Shown: positions 1-8,673, counted from the stretch's first letter. The stretch: DNA of 64,000 nt from Microbispora catharanthi (GCF_006334915.2 NZ_VDMA02000018.1:62001-126000); one strand, 5' to 3'. Notes: generated from the letters alone by a model not told the origin. Made by a program: numbers and translations.

Positions 1-6
1 ACCCCA

Positions 7-1857
7 TCAGAGGTAGGGCCGCTGGTCACGCTTGGCCTCGTCGTAGCGCTCGCGCGCGGCGCGTGCCTCGGCGAGCCCCGACACCTCGGCCACCGGCACG
101 TCCCACCACGCCTCGGCGGCGGGCGCGGGGCCGGGGACCGTCTCGACGTAGACCACGGTCGTGCGGGGCGACGCGACGGCCTTGGCGAGCGCGGTGCGCA
201 GGGTCTGCGGATCGGCCGCCGTCAGCACGTCGGCGCCGAGGCTGGCGGCGTTGGCGGCGAGGTCCACCGGCAGCCGCTCCCCGTCGAGCCGGCCGTCCGG
301 GCCGCGCTTGCGGTAGGCGGTGCCGAGCCGGAGCGCGCCGACCGACTCGCTCAGCGCGCCGATCGAGGCGAAGCCCTGGTTGTCCACCAGGACGATGACG
401 AGCTTGACGCCCTCCTGCACGGCGGTGGCGATCTCCTGGGCCATCATCAGGTAGGAGCCGTCGCCGACGAGCACGAACACCTCACGCTCCGGAGCGGCGA
501 GCTTCACCCCCAGCCCTCCGGCGATCTCGTAGCCCATGCAGGAGTAGCCGTACTCGACGTGGTACTGCCCGGGGTCGGAGGCACGCCAGAGCCGGTGCAG
601 GTCGCCCGGCATCGACCCGGCCGCGTTGACCACCACCCCGCCCGCGGCGACCTCGTTGAGGACACCGAGCACCACCGGCTGGGTCAGCTCGGTCCCGCCG
701 TAGAACCGGTCGGTCTCGGCCTGCCACCCGGCCGCCAGCTCGGCCGCCCGGCCCGTCCAGTCGGGGTCGGCCCGCCAGTCCACGTCGTCGAGTGCCTTCA
801 GGGCCTCCCGTGCGTCGGCGACGAGCGTCTCGGCCGCGTGCTTGGCCGCGTCGAACGCCGCCACGTTGACGTTGAGGAACCCGGCCTGCCGGAACAGCGT
901 CCGCGAGGCGGTGGTGAAGTCGCTGTAGCGGGTGCCGATCCCGATGACCAGGTCGGCCTCGCGGGCCAGGGTGTCGGCCGCGCGGGTCCCGGTGTGCCCG
1001 ATCGCGCCCACGGCGCACGGGTGGTCGTACGGCAGCGCGCCCTTGCCGGCCTGGGTCTCGGCCACCGGCACGCCGTGGCGTCCGGCGAAGCGGGCCAGCT
1101 CGGCGCAGGCGCCGCTGTACCTGACCCCGCCCCCGGCGACGATCAGCGGGCGGCGCGAGCCGCGCAGCAGCTCGGCGGCCCTGGCCAGGGCGGCGGGTTC
1201 GGGGACCGGCCGGGCCACGTGCCAGACCCTGCGGGCGAACAGCTCCTCGGGCCAGTCGTACGCCTCGGCCTGCACGTCCTGCGGCAGCGCCAGCGTCACC
1301 GCGCCGGTCTCGGCGGGGTCGGTGAGCACCCGCATGGCCCCCAGCAGCGCCGCCGGAAGCTGCTCGGGCCGGTTGACCCGGTCCCAGAAGCGGCTGACGG
1401 GCTTGAGGCAGTCGTTGACGCTGACGTCGTACGACCGGGGGTCCTCCAGCTCCTGCAGCACCGGCGAGGCGACCCGGGTGGCGAACAGGTCGCCGGGCAG
1501 CAGCAGCACCGGCAGCCGGTTGATCGTGGCCAGCGCGGCCCCGGTGACCATGTTGGTCGCGCCCGGCCCGATCGAGCTGGTGCAGGCGAGTGTGGACAGC
1601 CGGTCGGACTGCCGGGCGTAGCCGACGGCCGTGTGCACCATCGCCTGCTCGTTGCGGGCCAGATAGTAGGGCAGCGGGTCGTGGGTGCCCGCGCCCTGCT
1701 CGGCCAGGGCCTGGCCGATTCCCGCGACGTTGCCGTGCCCGAAGATGCCGATGCAGCCGGCGATCAGCCGGTGCTCCACGCCGTCGCGCTCGGTCCACTG
1801 CTGCGCGAGGAAGCGCACCAGCGCCTGCGCCACCGTGAGCCTCGTCGTGTTCGTCAT
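7..1857 (-). CDS. iolD: 3D-(3,5/4)-trihydroxycyclohexane-1,2-dione hydrolase (IolD)
   Basis: IolD is the thiamine-diphosphate enzyme that opens the ring of trihydroxycyclohexanedione to 5-deoxy-glucuronate in myo-inositol breakdown. The 616-residue protein has the ThDP-family layout: an N-terminal domain with the RNEQAMVHTA segment (activating Glu near residue 70), a central domain, and a C-terminal domain with the VLVGDGSYLMM cofactor motif near residue 460. The ATG at 1857 was chosen because it overlaps the iolB stop as ATGA and gives the usual family start; a longer frame to 1899 only adds residues that overlap iolB. It is the last visible gene of the iol operon. iolA (methylmalonate-semialdehyde dehydrogenase) is not in the window and may lie beyond position 1. 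Confidence 0.95.
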   Translation of the reverse strand: MTNTTRLTVAQALVRFLAQQWTERDGVEHRLIAGCIGIFGHGNVAGIGQALAEQGAGTHDPLPYYLARNEQAMVHTAVGYARQSDRLSTLACTSSIGPGATNMVTGAALATINRLPVLLLPGDLFATRVASPVLQELEDPRSYDVSVNDCLKPVSRFWDRVNRPEQLPAALLGAMRVLTDPAETGAVTLALPQDVQAEAYDWPEELFARRVWHVARPVPEPAALARAAELLRGSRRPLIVAGGGVRYSGACAELARFAGRHGVPVAETQAGKGALPYDHPCAVGAIGHTGTRAADTLAREADLVIGIGTRYSDFTTASRTLFRQAGFLNVNVAAFDAAKHAAETLVADAREALKALDDVDWRADPDWTGRAAELAAGWQAETDRFYGGTELTQPVVLGVLNEVAAGGVVVNAAGSMPGDLHRLWRASDPGQYHVEYGYSCMGYEIAGGLGVKLAAPEREVFVLVGDGSYLMMAQEIATAVQEGVKLVIVLVDNQGFASIGALSESVGALRLGTAYRKRGPDGRLDGERLPVDLAANAASLGADVLTAADPQTLRTALAKAVASPRTTVVYVETVPGPAPAAEAWWDVPVAEVSGLAEARAARERYDEAKRDQRPYL

Positions 1858-2666
1858 GAGACACCTCCCAGCCGGGGATCGACGGGCTGGTCGGCCCACG
1901 AGTCGCGGATCCAGGCGTGCCTCGGGTCGTCGGAGAAGGCCATGGACCGCTTGTCCGCCGGGCCGGCCAGGACGTTCAGGTAGTAGAGGTCGTAGCCGGG
2001 GGCGGCCATCGACGGGCCGTGGTAGCCGTGCGGGACGAGCACCACGTCGCCCGCCGACACCTCGGCCAGCGTCTCGTGCGTGCCGTACACCCGCTGGTAG
2101 CCGGGGCCGCCCTCGAAGTAGTAGATCTCCTCGAGCACCGCCTCGTGCTCCGACGGCGTGTCGTGCTTGTGCGGCGGATAGGACGACCAGTTGCCGCCCG
2201 GCGTGATCACCTCGACGGCCACGAGCTTGTCGCAGTCGAAGGCCTCGGGGGAGCAGAAGTTGTTCACCTGCCGGGTCGCCTGCCCCGCGCCCCTGATCTC
2301 CACCGGCACGGCGTCGGCCGGGCCATACCTGATGGGGAATCGGCGGGTGGCCCGGGCGGCGGGGAGCGCGATCCTGCCCCTGCCGGTGATCGTGACCCGG
2401 GCGTCGATCGGCAGGTACGCGAAGTCGGTCGGCCCGGAGAACACCGAGGGGCGTCCGGTGAGCGACAGCCGCAGGCCGTCGGCGACGAGGTCGCAGGCGC
2501 CGGCCAGCGGCAGGACGAGCATCTCCTCCTCGCCGGTGGACAGCTCCACCGGCCGGTCCGCCAGGTCCACGACCCGCAGCCCGGCGTACGTCCAGCTCGC
2601 GGCCTCGGGGGTGATCTCGACGTCCCAGGGGCCGGAGGCGGCCGTGCCGTGAGGAATGTAGGTCAT
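1854..2666 (-). CDS. iolB: 5-deoxy-glucuronate isomerase (IolB)
   Basis: IolB converts 5-deoxy-glucuronate to 2-deoxy-5-keto-gluconate, the step after IolD. The 270-residue protein is a KduI/IolB bicupin. A histidine-rich metal-binding stretch (PPHKHD followed by SEHEAVLEEIYYF) sits near residues 165-185, the usual cupin site. Length matches the family. It is coupled by ATGA overlaps to the aldolase gene upstream and to iolD downstream, so the three are almost certainly translated from one message. The order iolC-aldolase-iolB-iolD differs from the Bacillus operon but is common in actinomycetes. Confidence 0.95.
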   Translation of the reverse strand: MTYIPHGTAASGPWDVEITPEAASWTYAGLRVVDLADRPVELSTGEEEMLVLPLAGACDLVADGLRLSLTGRPSVFSGPTDFAYLPIDARVTITGRGRIALPAARATRRFPIRYGPADAVPVEIRGAGQATRQVNNFCSPEAFDCDKLVAVEVITPGGNWSSYPPHKHDTPSEHEAVLEEIYYFEGGPGYQRVYGTHETLAEVSAGDVVLVPHGYHGPSMAAPGYDLYYLNVLAGPADKRSMAFSDDPRHAWIRDSWADQPVDPRLGGVS

Positions 2667-3538
2667 GTGGTCTCCAGCAGGGTGACCGCGGCGTCCACGG
2701 CCGCCGCGACGTCGTCGTCCGGTGGGTAGAGCAGCGCCCGCCCGGCGACCAGGCCGCGCACGCCCGGCAGGCGCAGGGCCTTGCTCCAGGAGTCCCAGAT
2801 CTCGTCGGAACCGGGCTCGCCGCCGAGCAGCAGGACGGGCAGCGTCGTGGCCTCGAGGACGCGGTCCATGTCCTCGGTCACCGGGAGCTTGAGCCAGGTG
2901 TGGGCGGAGGTCGCCCCCAGCCCCTGGCCGACGCTGATGGCGCGGATCATCGCCTCGGGCGACAGGTCGTGCCGCACCACGCCCCCGACACGATGGGACC
3001 AGAACGGCTCGATCATCGCCATCAGGCCGTGCCGCGCGAGCTGGGTGACGGCCTGCCCGCAGCTCGCCAGCGTGGCGACGGTCGCGTGGTCCTCCAGCCC
3101 GATGCGGCAGAGCATCTTGCCGCCGTCGAAGCCCATCGCCGCGAGCGAGTCGGCGTCGTAGGCGGTGAAGCGGTCGTCGAACTCGAACGCCGCGCCCTGG
3201 ACGCCGCCCCGGTTCATCGAACCGATCACGATCTTGTCGTCCAGGGCGCCGAGCAGCAGCAGGTCCTCCACAACGTCGGGAGTGGCGAGCAGCCCGTCCA
3301 CGCCGGGCCGGGCCAGGGCGGTCGTCAGCCGGTCGAGCAGGCTGATCCGGCTCTCCATCGCCATCGGACGCCCGGCCACGCCGAGCGCGCCCCGGGCCGG
3401 GTGGTCGGCCGCGATGATCAGCAGCCGGTCGCGGCCGCTCCGCAGCGGACGGCGCCTGCGGGCCGCGGCCGCCTCGGCCACCCGCTCCGGGTGCCAGGCC
3501 CGGTCGTCCAGCAGGCGGCGGTAGTCCTCTTCACGCAT
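2663..3538 (-). CDS. Cgl0159-family (beta/alpha)8 aldolase, probable 2-deoxy-5-keto-gluconate-6-phosphate aldolase
   Basis: This 291-residue TIM-barrel protein resembles the Cgl0159 family found in actinobacterial inositol clusters. It lies between the kinase (iolC) and iolB, the position where an aldolase (IolJ role) is needed to split 2-deoxy-5-keto-gluconate-6-phosphate into dihydroxyacetone phosphate and malonate semialdehyde. Visible landmarks are the AADHPARG strand near residue 45, DGGKMLCRI near 140, and AHTWLKLPV near 215, whose Lys is a plausible Schiff-base residue of a class I aldolase. The start overlaps the iolC end by 8 bp. Fold and context are well supported. The exact reaction is inferred, since no classical IolJ is seen. 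Confidence 0.8.
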   Translation of the reverse strand: MREEDYRRLLDDRAWHPERVAEAAAARRRRPLRSGRDRLLIIAADHPARGALGVAGRPMAMESRISLLDRLTTALARPGVDGLLATPDVVEDLLLLGALDDKIVIGSMNRGGVQGAAFEFDDRFTAYDADSLAAMGFDGGKMLCRIGLEDHATVATLASCGQAVTQLARHGLMAMIEPFWSHRVGGVVRHDLSPEAMIRAISVGQGLGATSAHTWLKLPVTEDMDRVLEATTLPVLLLGGEPGSDEIWDSWSKALRLPGVRGLVAGRALLYPPDDDVAAAVDAAVTLLETT

Positions 3539-4577
3539 GCCCGGCGTCCCCCCTTCCTGCTTCTCCCTGAGGGGCGTCCCCCTGGATGACGTTCCCCGGG
3601 TCCGGGGGGAGTCCCCGTGCGGAACCCCGCGTCACGACGGTCTCGATCTCGCCGAGGGTCGGCATCGCCGGAGCGCAGGCCAGCCGGCCGGCGACGATCG
3701 CGCCCGCGGCGTTGGCGAACCGCAGCGTCCGCTCCAGCGGCCAGCCCGCGAGCAGCGCGTGGCACAGCGCTCCGCCGAAGGCGTCCCCGGCGCCCAGCCC
3801 GTTGACCACCTCGACGTCGACGGGCGGCACCTCGGCCGTCTCGCCGGTCGTCATGCCCAGCACCCCCGCCGATCCCCGCTTGATGATCGCGAGTTCGACC
3901 CCGGCGTCGAGCAGGGCCCGGCCGGCCGCCTCGGGATCGCGCAGGCCGGTGGCCACCTCGGCCTCGTCGAGGTTGCCGACCGCGACCGTCACGTGTTCGA
4001 GCGCCTCGCGCACGTGCCGCCGGGCCGTACGCGGGTCGGACCAGAACATCGGCCGGTAGTCGAGGTCGAGCACGGTGTGCGGGGCGCGTCCCCGGGCCTT
4101 CAGCGCCGTCAGGTGCGCGCCACGCGACGGCTCGTCCGACAACCCGGTCACGGTCGTCCACAGCAGCGCCGCGCCGGTGACGGCGGCCAGGTCGAGCTCG
4201 GTGGGAAGGATCTCCAGGTCGGGGGCCTTGGGCCAGCGGTAGAAGAACAGCGGGAAGTCCTCCGGCGGCCGGATCTCGCAGAACGTCACGGGGGTCGGCA
4301 GGCCGGGCACCGCGGTCACGTACCGGTCGTCCACGCCGTACTCGCGCAGCGCGTCGTGCACGAACCGCCCGAACGGGTCCGCGCCGGTGCGGGTGATCAC
4401 GGCGCTGCGGCGGCCCAGACGGGAGGCGGCCACGGCCACGTTGGTCGGGCTGCCGCCCAGGTATTTGCCGAAGGTCGACACCTGCCGCAGGGAGACCCCG
4501 ACCTGCAGGGGGTAGAGGTCGACCCCGACCCTCCCCATGGTCAGCACCTCCGGCGCCGCCGTCTCAGTGCCGCTCAC
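3531..4577 (-). CDS. iolC: 5-dehydro-2-deoxygluconokinase (IolC), PfkB family
   Basis: IolC phosphorylates 2-deoxy-5-keto-gluconate with ATP, producing the aldolase substrate. The 348-residue protein has PfkB/ribokinase features: the GGSPTNVAVAASRLG substrate-binding segment near residue 42 and the NGLGAGDAFGGAL signature near residue 260, with the catalytic Asp and anion hole. The N-terminal TMGRVGVDLYPLQ is typical of IolC. The start is GTG at 4577, sharing bases with the stop of the upstream gene, and the end overlaps the aldolase by 8 bp. The C-terminal tail of about 20 residues is Gly/Asp-rich and looks disordered. Confidence 0.93.
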   Translation of the reverse strand: MSGTETAAPEVLTMGRVGVDLYPLQVGVSLRQVSTFGKYLGGSPTNVAVAASRLGRRSAVITRTGADPFGRFVHDALREYGVDDRYVTAVPGLPTPVTFCEIRPPEDFPLFFYRWPKAPDLEILPTELDLAAVTGAALLWTTVTGLSDEPSRGAHLTALKARGRAPHTVLDLDYRPMFWSDPRTARRHVREALEHVTVAVGNLDEAEVATGLRDPEAAGRALLDAGVELAIIKRGSAGVLGMTTGETAEVPPVDVEVVNGLGAGDAFGGALCHALLAGWPLERTLRFANAAGAIVAGRLACAPAMPTLGEIETVVTRGSARGLPPDPGNVIQGDAPQGEAGRGDAGHA

Positions 4578-5425
4578 GCGTCCTCCGGGGAGGCCAGGCC
4601 CGTGAGGTAGGCCAGGCTCGCGCGCACGTCCGCCAGAGGATCGGCGTCGGCCGACGTGAGGATCACGTCCTGCTCCATGACGTACCAGCCGGTGTAGCCG
4701 GCGGCCGTCAGGCCGGACACGATGCCCGCCACGTCGACGTCGCCGCGGCCGAGCGGACGGTACATCCCGGCCCGCACCGCGTCGGTGTAGGTGAGCTCGC
4801 CCGCCCTGACCCGCCCGGCGAGGTCCGCGTCGACGTCCTTGAGATGCGCGTGGGCGATCCGCTCGGGGGCCTTCCTGACGACGTCGAGCGGATCGGCGCC
4901 GCCGGCCAGCAGGTGCCCGGTGTCCAGGCAGAGGGAGACGGCCGAGCCTTCCAGGACCCGCTCCACCTCCTCGCCGGTCTCGACCATCGTGCCCACGTGG
5001 GGGTGCAGGGTGAGCAGGTGGGAGATCTCCCGGTCGATCCGGTCGAGGTTGGACAGCAGCGTCCGCCAGCCCTCGTCGTCCAGGGCGGGGCGTCCGTCGT
5101 AGCCGTCCACCCCGGTCGCGGCGGCCAGCACGACCACCGCGTCCGCCTCGAAGGCGGCCACCGTGTCCCGCAGGGCGGGCAGCGGGTCGTGCGCCGGGTC
5201 GTGCAGGACGACCGGGACGAAGCCGCCGATCGCGCGCAGGCCGTAGCCGCCGAGCAGGGCGGCGCGGCGGTCCGGCTCCGGCGGCAGGAACCCGTCCGGG
5301 CCCAGCTCGGTGGCCGTCAGCCCGAGCGCGGCCATCTCGGCCAGCACACGCCCCGGGGTGAGCTGGTGACCCCAGCCGGGCACCTCGCAGACTCCCCAGG
5401 AGATGGGGGCGGCGGCGATCCTCAC
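4574..5425 (-). CDS. Xylose isomerase-like TIM-barrel protein, probable inosose dehydratase (IolE-like)
   Basis: This 283-residue protein belongs to the AP-endonuclease-2/xylose-isomerase TIM-barrel superfamily, which includes IolE, IolH and IolI. The N-terminus APISWGVCEVPGWGHQL is typical of actinomycete IolE-like proteins. The conserved metal-ligand Glu, Asp and His residues fall at ETGEE (near 140), CLDTGHL (near 170), AHLKDV (near 197) and the final MEQD (near 249). Immediately after iolG, the likeliest role is dehydration of 2-keto-myo-inositol. IolH or IolI activity cannot be excluded from sequence alone. GTG start at 5425 overlaps the iolG stop; the end overlaps iolC. Confidence 0.78.
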   Translation of the reverse strand: MRIAAAPISWGVCEVPGWGHQLTPGRVLAEMAALGLTATELGPDGFLPPEPDRRAALLGGYGLRAIGGFVPVVLHDPAHDPLPALRDTVAAFEADAVVVLAAATGVDGYDGRPALDDEGWRTLLSNLDRIDREISHLLTLHPHVGTMVETGEEVERVLEGSAVSLCLDTGHLLAGGADPLDVVRKAPERIAHAHLKDVDADLAGRVRAGELTYTDAVRAGMYRPLGRGDVDVAGIVSGLTAAGYTGWYVMEQDVILTSADADPLADVRASLAYLTGLASPEDA

Positions 5426-6393
5426 TTCGTCACCTCCGTCACGCGGACGGGACGGTCGGTCCGGCGGGACAGGTCCGCCGCCTCGGCCACGTACAGCGCG
5501 GCCAGGGCGTCGCGGACCGTGCAGGGGCTCTCCCGCTCGCCCCGCGCCGCCTCAAGGAAGGCGGTCATCTCCGCGACGTACGCCTCCTCGAATCTGGCCT
5601 GGAAGTCCGGCCAGGGGTCGCCGTCCGGCGCGAAGCCCTCGGCCGAGCGCAGCGGGGTGCGCCCGCCGAGCCCTGCCGCCCATGCGCCGCGGGTGCCGGC
5701 CAGCTCCATCCGCACGTCGTAGCCCGCGCCGTTGTAGCGCGAGCCCTGCAGGGTGGCCAGCGTGCCGTCGTCCATCGTCAGGATCGCGGCGCTGGTGTCC
5801 ACGTCGCCCGCCTCGGCGAAGTACTCCTCGCCGCGGTTGGCGCCGGTCGCGTAGACCGTGTCCACCTCGCGCCCGGTGACCCAGCGCAGGATGTCGAAGT
5901 CGTGGATGTGGCAGTCGCGGAAGATGCCGCCGGACAAGGGGATGTAGCCGGCGGGCGGCGGCGCGGGATCGGCGGTGATCAGGTGGACGCGGTGCAGCAC
6001 GCCCAGATCGCCGGAGCGCAGCGCGTCGCGGGCGGCCAGGTAGCCCGCGTCGAAGCGGCGCTGGAAGCCGATGTGCACGACGGCGCCGGTGCGCTCGACG
6101 GTCTCGGCGACCCGCAGCGTCTCCTCCGCCGTGGGCGCCGCCGGTTTCTCGCAGAACGCCGGGACGCCCAGCTGACAGGCGCGATCGAGCGCCTCCGCGT
6201 GGGTGGACGTCGGGGTCGCGATCACCACGGCGTCCGCGTCGAAGGGGTCGCCGACCGTCGCGGACAGCCGTGCCGCCACCTCCTCCGCCCGGCTCCGGTC
6301 CACGTCGGAGACCACCAGCTCGTCCGCGAGACCGGCAAGGGTGGCGGCATGGAAGACGCCTATGCGGCCAAGGCCCAGCAAACCCACACGCAT
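5422..6393 (-). CDS. iolG: Inositol 2-dehydrogenase (IolG), Gfo/Idh/MocA family
   Basis: IolG oxidises myo-inositol to 2-keto-myo-inositol (scyllo-inosose) with NAD+, the first catabolic step. The 323-residue protein starts with a Rossmann fold (GLLGLGRIGVFHA). It has the EKPAAPT motif near residue 80, whose Lys is catalytic, and the DCHIHDFDILRW segment near residue 165, supplying the catalytic Asp and His. It is the first gene of the operon. A GAGGAG ribosome site lies about 8 bases before the ATG, and a candidate promoter with an adjacent palindromic operator sits in the 109-bp gap behind it. Confidence 0.92.
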   Translation of the reverse strand: MRVGLLGLGRIGVFHAATLAGLADELVVSDVDRSRAEEVAARLSATVGDPFDADAVVIATPTSTHAEALDRACQLGVPAFCEKPAAPTAEETLRVAETVERTGAVVHIGFQRRFDAGYLAARDALRSGDLGVLHRVHLITADPAPPPAGYIPLSGGIFRDCHIHDFDILRWVTGREVDTVYATGANRGEEYFAEAGDVDTSAAILTMDDGTLATLQGSRYNGAGYDVRMELAGTRGAWAAGLGGRTPLRSAEGFAPDGDPWPDFQARFEEAYVAEMTAFLEAARGERESPCTVRDALAALYVAEAADLSRRTDRPVRVTEVTK

Positions 6394-6421
6394 GTGTCAG
6401 CTCCTCGTCCAGGGGCCTCCA

Positions 6422-6450
6422 GTTCTAGATGAGCGGAAGGTAAAGGTCAA
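6422..6450 (-). promoter_or_regulatory. Candidate promoter of the iol operon
   Basis: Read on the minus strand, TTGACC (6445-6450) and TAGAAC (6422-6427) are separated by exactly 17 bases, a good SigA-like spacing. The predicted start is about 20 bases before the iolG ribosome site. The -35 box lies 5 bases from the TGTCCTGACA palindrome. Confidence 0.6.
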
Positions 6451-6455
6451 TAGTT

Positions 6456-6465
6456 TGTCCTGACA
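6456..6465. promoter_or_regulatory. Candidate GntR operator, site 1 (iol operon)
   Basis: TGTCCTGACA has perfect TGTC/GACA arms around two central bases. It lies just upstream of the iol -35 box. Similar sites occur at 7272, 7337 and 10025. Short symmetric sites with a TNNNGACNA-like half are typical of HutC-type GntR regulators, so the regulator at 6503-7246 is the natural candidate. Confidence 0.6.
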
Positions 6466-6502
6466 TTCGGATGAACTATCATCCCGATGAGAAAAGCGTG
6501 AC

Positions 6503-7246
6503 TCAGCGCTCGACGAGGGTGACCTCGAGGGAATAGTGCGAGGCGCGGTACACGTGCGAGCCGTGCTCGACCGCCCGGCCCTGGTCGTCGTAGGTGGTGC
6601 GGACCATCGTGAGCAGCGGGCAGCCGCGCCGCTCCTCCAGTAACCGGGCCTCCGCCGGGGAGGCCGCGCGGGCGCCGATGCGCTGGTGTGCCACCCGCAT
6701 CCGGATGCCGGTCTGGCGCAGCATCTCGTAGAGCCCGCGCTCCATCAGCGACTCGGCCGTCAGCGGGGCCAGCCCGACCGGCAGCCAGTTGTGCAGCAGG
6801 GCGAGCGGCTCTCCCATGGCGAACCTGATCCGCTCCAGCCGCAGCACCTCCGTGCCCGGTTCGACGCCCAGGGCGGCGGCGACCTCCTCCTCGGCCGGTA
6901 CGGTGTTCAGGGACAGCACCCGGGTCTCCGGCTCCTGCCCGGCCCGGCGGAGGTCGTCGTACAGGCTGGTGAGCTCGACCGCGCGCTTCACCTGGCCGTG
7001 CACGACCTGGGTGCCGACGCCGCGTTTGCGGACGACCAGGCCCTTGTCCACGAGGAACTGGATCGCCTGGCGGATGGTGGGGCGGGAGAGGCCGAGTTGC
7101 TCGGCGAGCTGGATCTCGTTGTCCAGCCGGGAGCCGGGGGGCAGCTTGCCGGCCTGGATGGCCTCCGTGATCCGCTCGGCCACCTGGAAGTAGAGGGGCA
7201 CGGGGCTCGACCTGTCGAGGTCGATGTCCAATCTGGTGACTGTCAC
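6503..7246 (-). CDS. GntR-family (HutC/UTRA) transcriptional regulator, probable inositol-regulon regulator
   Basis: This 247-residue protein has an N-terminal winged helix (about residues 12-75: PLYFQVAERITEAI, then NEIQLAEQLGLSRPTIRQAI) and a C-terminal UTRA effector domain (about 95-240), the HutC arrangement. It lies directly upstream of iolG on the same strand and probably senses inositol or an inositol-derived sugar. The GTG at 7246 was chosen because it gives the usual short N-terminus; the frame stays open to 7324 but those residues have no family character. No strong ribosome site is visible. An imperfect operator copy about 26 bases upstream suggests self-regulation. Confidence 0.85.
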   Translation of the reverse strand: MTVTRLDIDLDRSSPVPLYFQVAERITEAIQAGKLPPGSRLDNEIQLAEQLGLSRPTIRQAIQFLVDKGLVVRKRGVGTQVVHGQVKRAVELTSLYDDLRRAGQEPETRVLSLNTVPAEEEVAAALGVEPGTEVLRLERIRFAMGEPLALLHNWLPVGLAPLTAESLMERGLYEMLRQTGIRMRVAHQRIGARAASPAEARLLEERRGCPLLTMVRTTYDDQGRAVEHGSHVYRASHYSLEVTLVER

Positions 7247-7271
7247 GACTCGACGGTAGCTGACATCAGAA

Positions 7272-7281
7272 TGTCTTGACC
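7272..7281. promoter_or_regulatory. Candidate GntR operator, site 2 (gntR promoter)
   Basis: TGTCTTGACC differs from the TGTCNNGACA consensus at the last base. It lies 26 bases before the gntR GTG, where it could mediate autoregulation. Confidence 0.45.
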
Positions 7282-7336
7282 AATGCCACAGTGGCCTGAT
7301 TAACAGAAGATGTCCAGTTCGCAACTGCGGTCATTA

Positions 7337-7346
7337 TGTCTTGACA
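7337..7346. promoter_or_regulatory. Candidate GntR operator, site 3 (solute-binding protein promoter)
   Basis: TGTCTTGACA has perfect TGTC/GACA arms. Its right half is also a consensus -35 box (TTGACA, 7341-7346) for the plus-strand gene at 7449. A repressor bound here would block that promoter. No good -10 box could be assigned. Confidence 0.58.
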
Positions 7347-7448
7347 AACTGTTCACGTGACGTTCATCGTGGAGCACACCGCGGCGCCGGATCGGGGCTC
7401 TGGGCGGCGCCCGACGACCCCCCGAGAGGCAAGAGGAGTGACGCCACC

Positions 7449-8618
7449 TTGAGGCGTACCCGGAAGATCGTTCCCCTGGCACTGCTCGCGCTCGCCGTCG
7501 CCGCCTGCGCGCCCTCCACCGGCCCGGACGCGCCGTCCTCGGCGACGAGCGCCGAGCCGTTGCCCGGCCCCTCGATCGACGCGTCCCTCGACCTGGACGC
7601 GCTGGTCGCCGCCGCGAAGAAGGAGGGCGGCCTGCTCGTCTACGACTCCAGCGGCGACATCGAAGAGGTGGCCAAGGCCTTCACCGCCAAGTACGGCATC
7701 CCGATGGAGGGGGTGAAGTCCGACACCCCGCAGACCGCCGAGAAGATGACGAGGGAGCACGCGGCGGGCAACGTCACCATCGACGCGGCCATGTACGAGG
7801 ACGGCGGCGTGCTGGTCGGGCAGCTCATCCCGCAGGGCGTCGCGCAGACGTGGGTGCCCGCCGACCTGAAGGACCAGATCCCGGCCGAGAGCCGGAACCC
7901 GCTGCTCGCGCTGTCGAAGGCCACGGTCTTCGCTTACAACACCAAGCTGTCGCCCGGCGGATGCCCGATCAAGAACGTGTGGGACCTGACCGAGCCGGAG
8001 TGGGCGGGCAAGCTCGTCATGCAGGACCCGCTCGGCAAGCCGACCGTGCTGTCGTTCTTCACCCAGCTCGACGCGCACGGCAACCAGGCGCTGGAGCAGG
8101 CCTACCAGGCCAAGTACGGCAAGCCGCTGCAGACCGAGGAGAAGAGCGCCGCCTACGAGTGGGTCAAGCGCATCTCGGCCAACAAGCCCGTGCTGACCGG
8201 CTCCGACGAGGACATCTCGGCCGCGGTGGGCGCGCAGAACGCCACCGACAAGAAGATCGGCTTCATGTCGATCTCGAAGTTCCGCAACAACGAGGACAAG
8301 GGATACGCCCAGGCGACCTGCGAGGGGATGACGCCGTTCGTCGGCTTCAGCTACCCCAAGTACGTCGCGATCGCCGCCAAGAGCAAGCACCTCAACGCGG
8401 CCAAGCTGTACGTCCACTTCATCATGACCGAGGAGGGCGTGAAGCACGAGATCGGCGAGGGCGGCGTCTCCGGCAACAGCACGGTGAAGCCTTTGGTCAC
8501 CCCGGACGGCCTGAGCGACTGGAAGGGGCAGCTCTTCCACACCGACCCCGCCGGGCTGCTCGGCGACCTGCGCAACCGGCAGACGGCCTCGGACTTCTGG
8601 CGCGTCAACCACGGCTGA
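7449..8618 (+). CDS. Extracellular solute-binding lipoprotein of an ABC importer (iron/putrescine-type fold)
   Basis: This 389-residue protein starts with a lipoprotein signal (RRTRKIVPLALLALAVAAC; lipobox VAAC near residue 21), then a Ser/Pro-rich spacer and a type II periplasmic-binding fold. The segments LVAAAKKEGGLLVYDSSG, ALSKATVFAYNT and NVWDLTEPEWAGKLVMQDP are typical of the AfuA/FbpA/PotD-like clade. TTG at 7449 was chosen because an AGGAG lies 10 bases upstream and the signal peptide then begins at once. No permease or ATPase is nearby, so it is an orphan binding protein. Its operator-like palindrome suggests co-control with the iol genes. Ligand unknown; an inositol phosphate or organophosphate would fit the neighbourhood but is speculative. 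Confidence 0.85.
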   Translation: MRRTRKIVPLALLALAVAACAPSTGPDAPSSATSAEPLPGPSIDASLDLDALVAAAKKEGGLLVYDSSGDIEEVAKAFTAKYGIPMEGVKSDTPQTAEKMTREHAAGNVTIDAAMYEDGGVLVGQLIPQGVAQTWVPADLKDQIPAESRNPLLALSKATVFAYNTKLSPGGCPIKNVWDLTEPEWAGKLVMQDPLGKPTVLSFFTQLDAHGNQALEQAYQAKYGKPLQTEEKSAAYEWVKRISANKPVLTGSDEDISAAVGAQNATDKKIGFMSISKFRNNEDKGYAQATCEGMTPFVGFSYPKYVAIAAKSKHLNAAKLYVHFIMTEEGVKHEIGEGGVSGNSTVKPLVTPDGLSDWKGQLFHTDPAGLLGDLRNRQTASDFWRVNHG

Positions 8619-8631
8619 CCCGCTGAACGGA

Positions 8632-8659
8632 AAGGCCCCCGGGGATACCCGGGGGCCTT
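8632..8659. terminator. Bidirectional hairpin terminator
   Basis: Perfect 12-bp arms (8632-8643 and 8648-8659) around a GATA loop. The hairpin begins with AA and ends with TT, so it can serve both the binding-protein gene on the plus strand and the phytase gene on the minus strand, which converge here. Confidence 0.88.
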
Positions 8660-8673
8660 CTGATGCGCCCGCG

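Noticed and set aside
559..1983. Long plus-strand open frame antisense to iolD
   Set aside because: High-GC DNA yields long antisense frames; the protein is Arg/Gly/Val-rich with no family features, while the minus strand encodes clear IolD/IolB.
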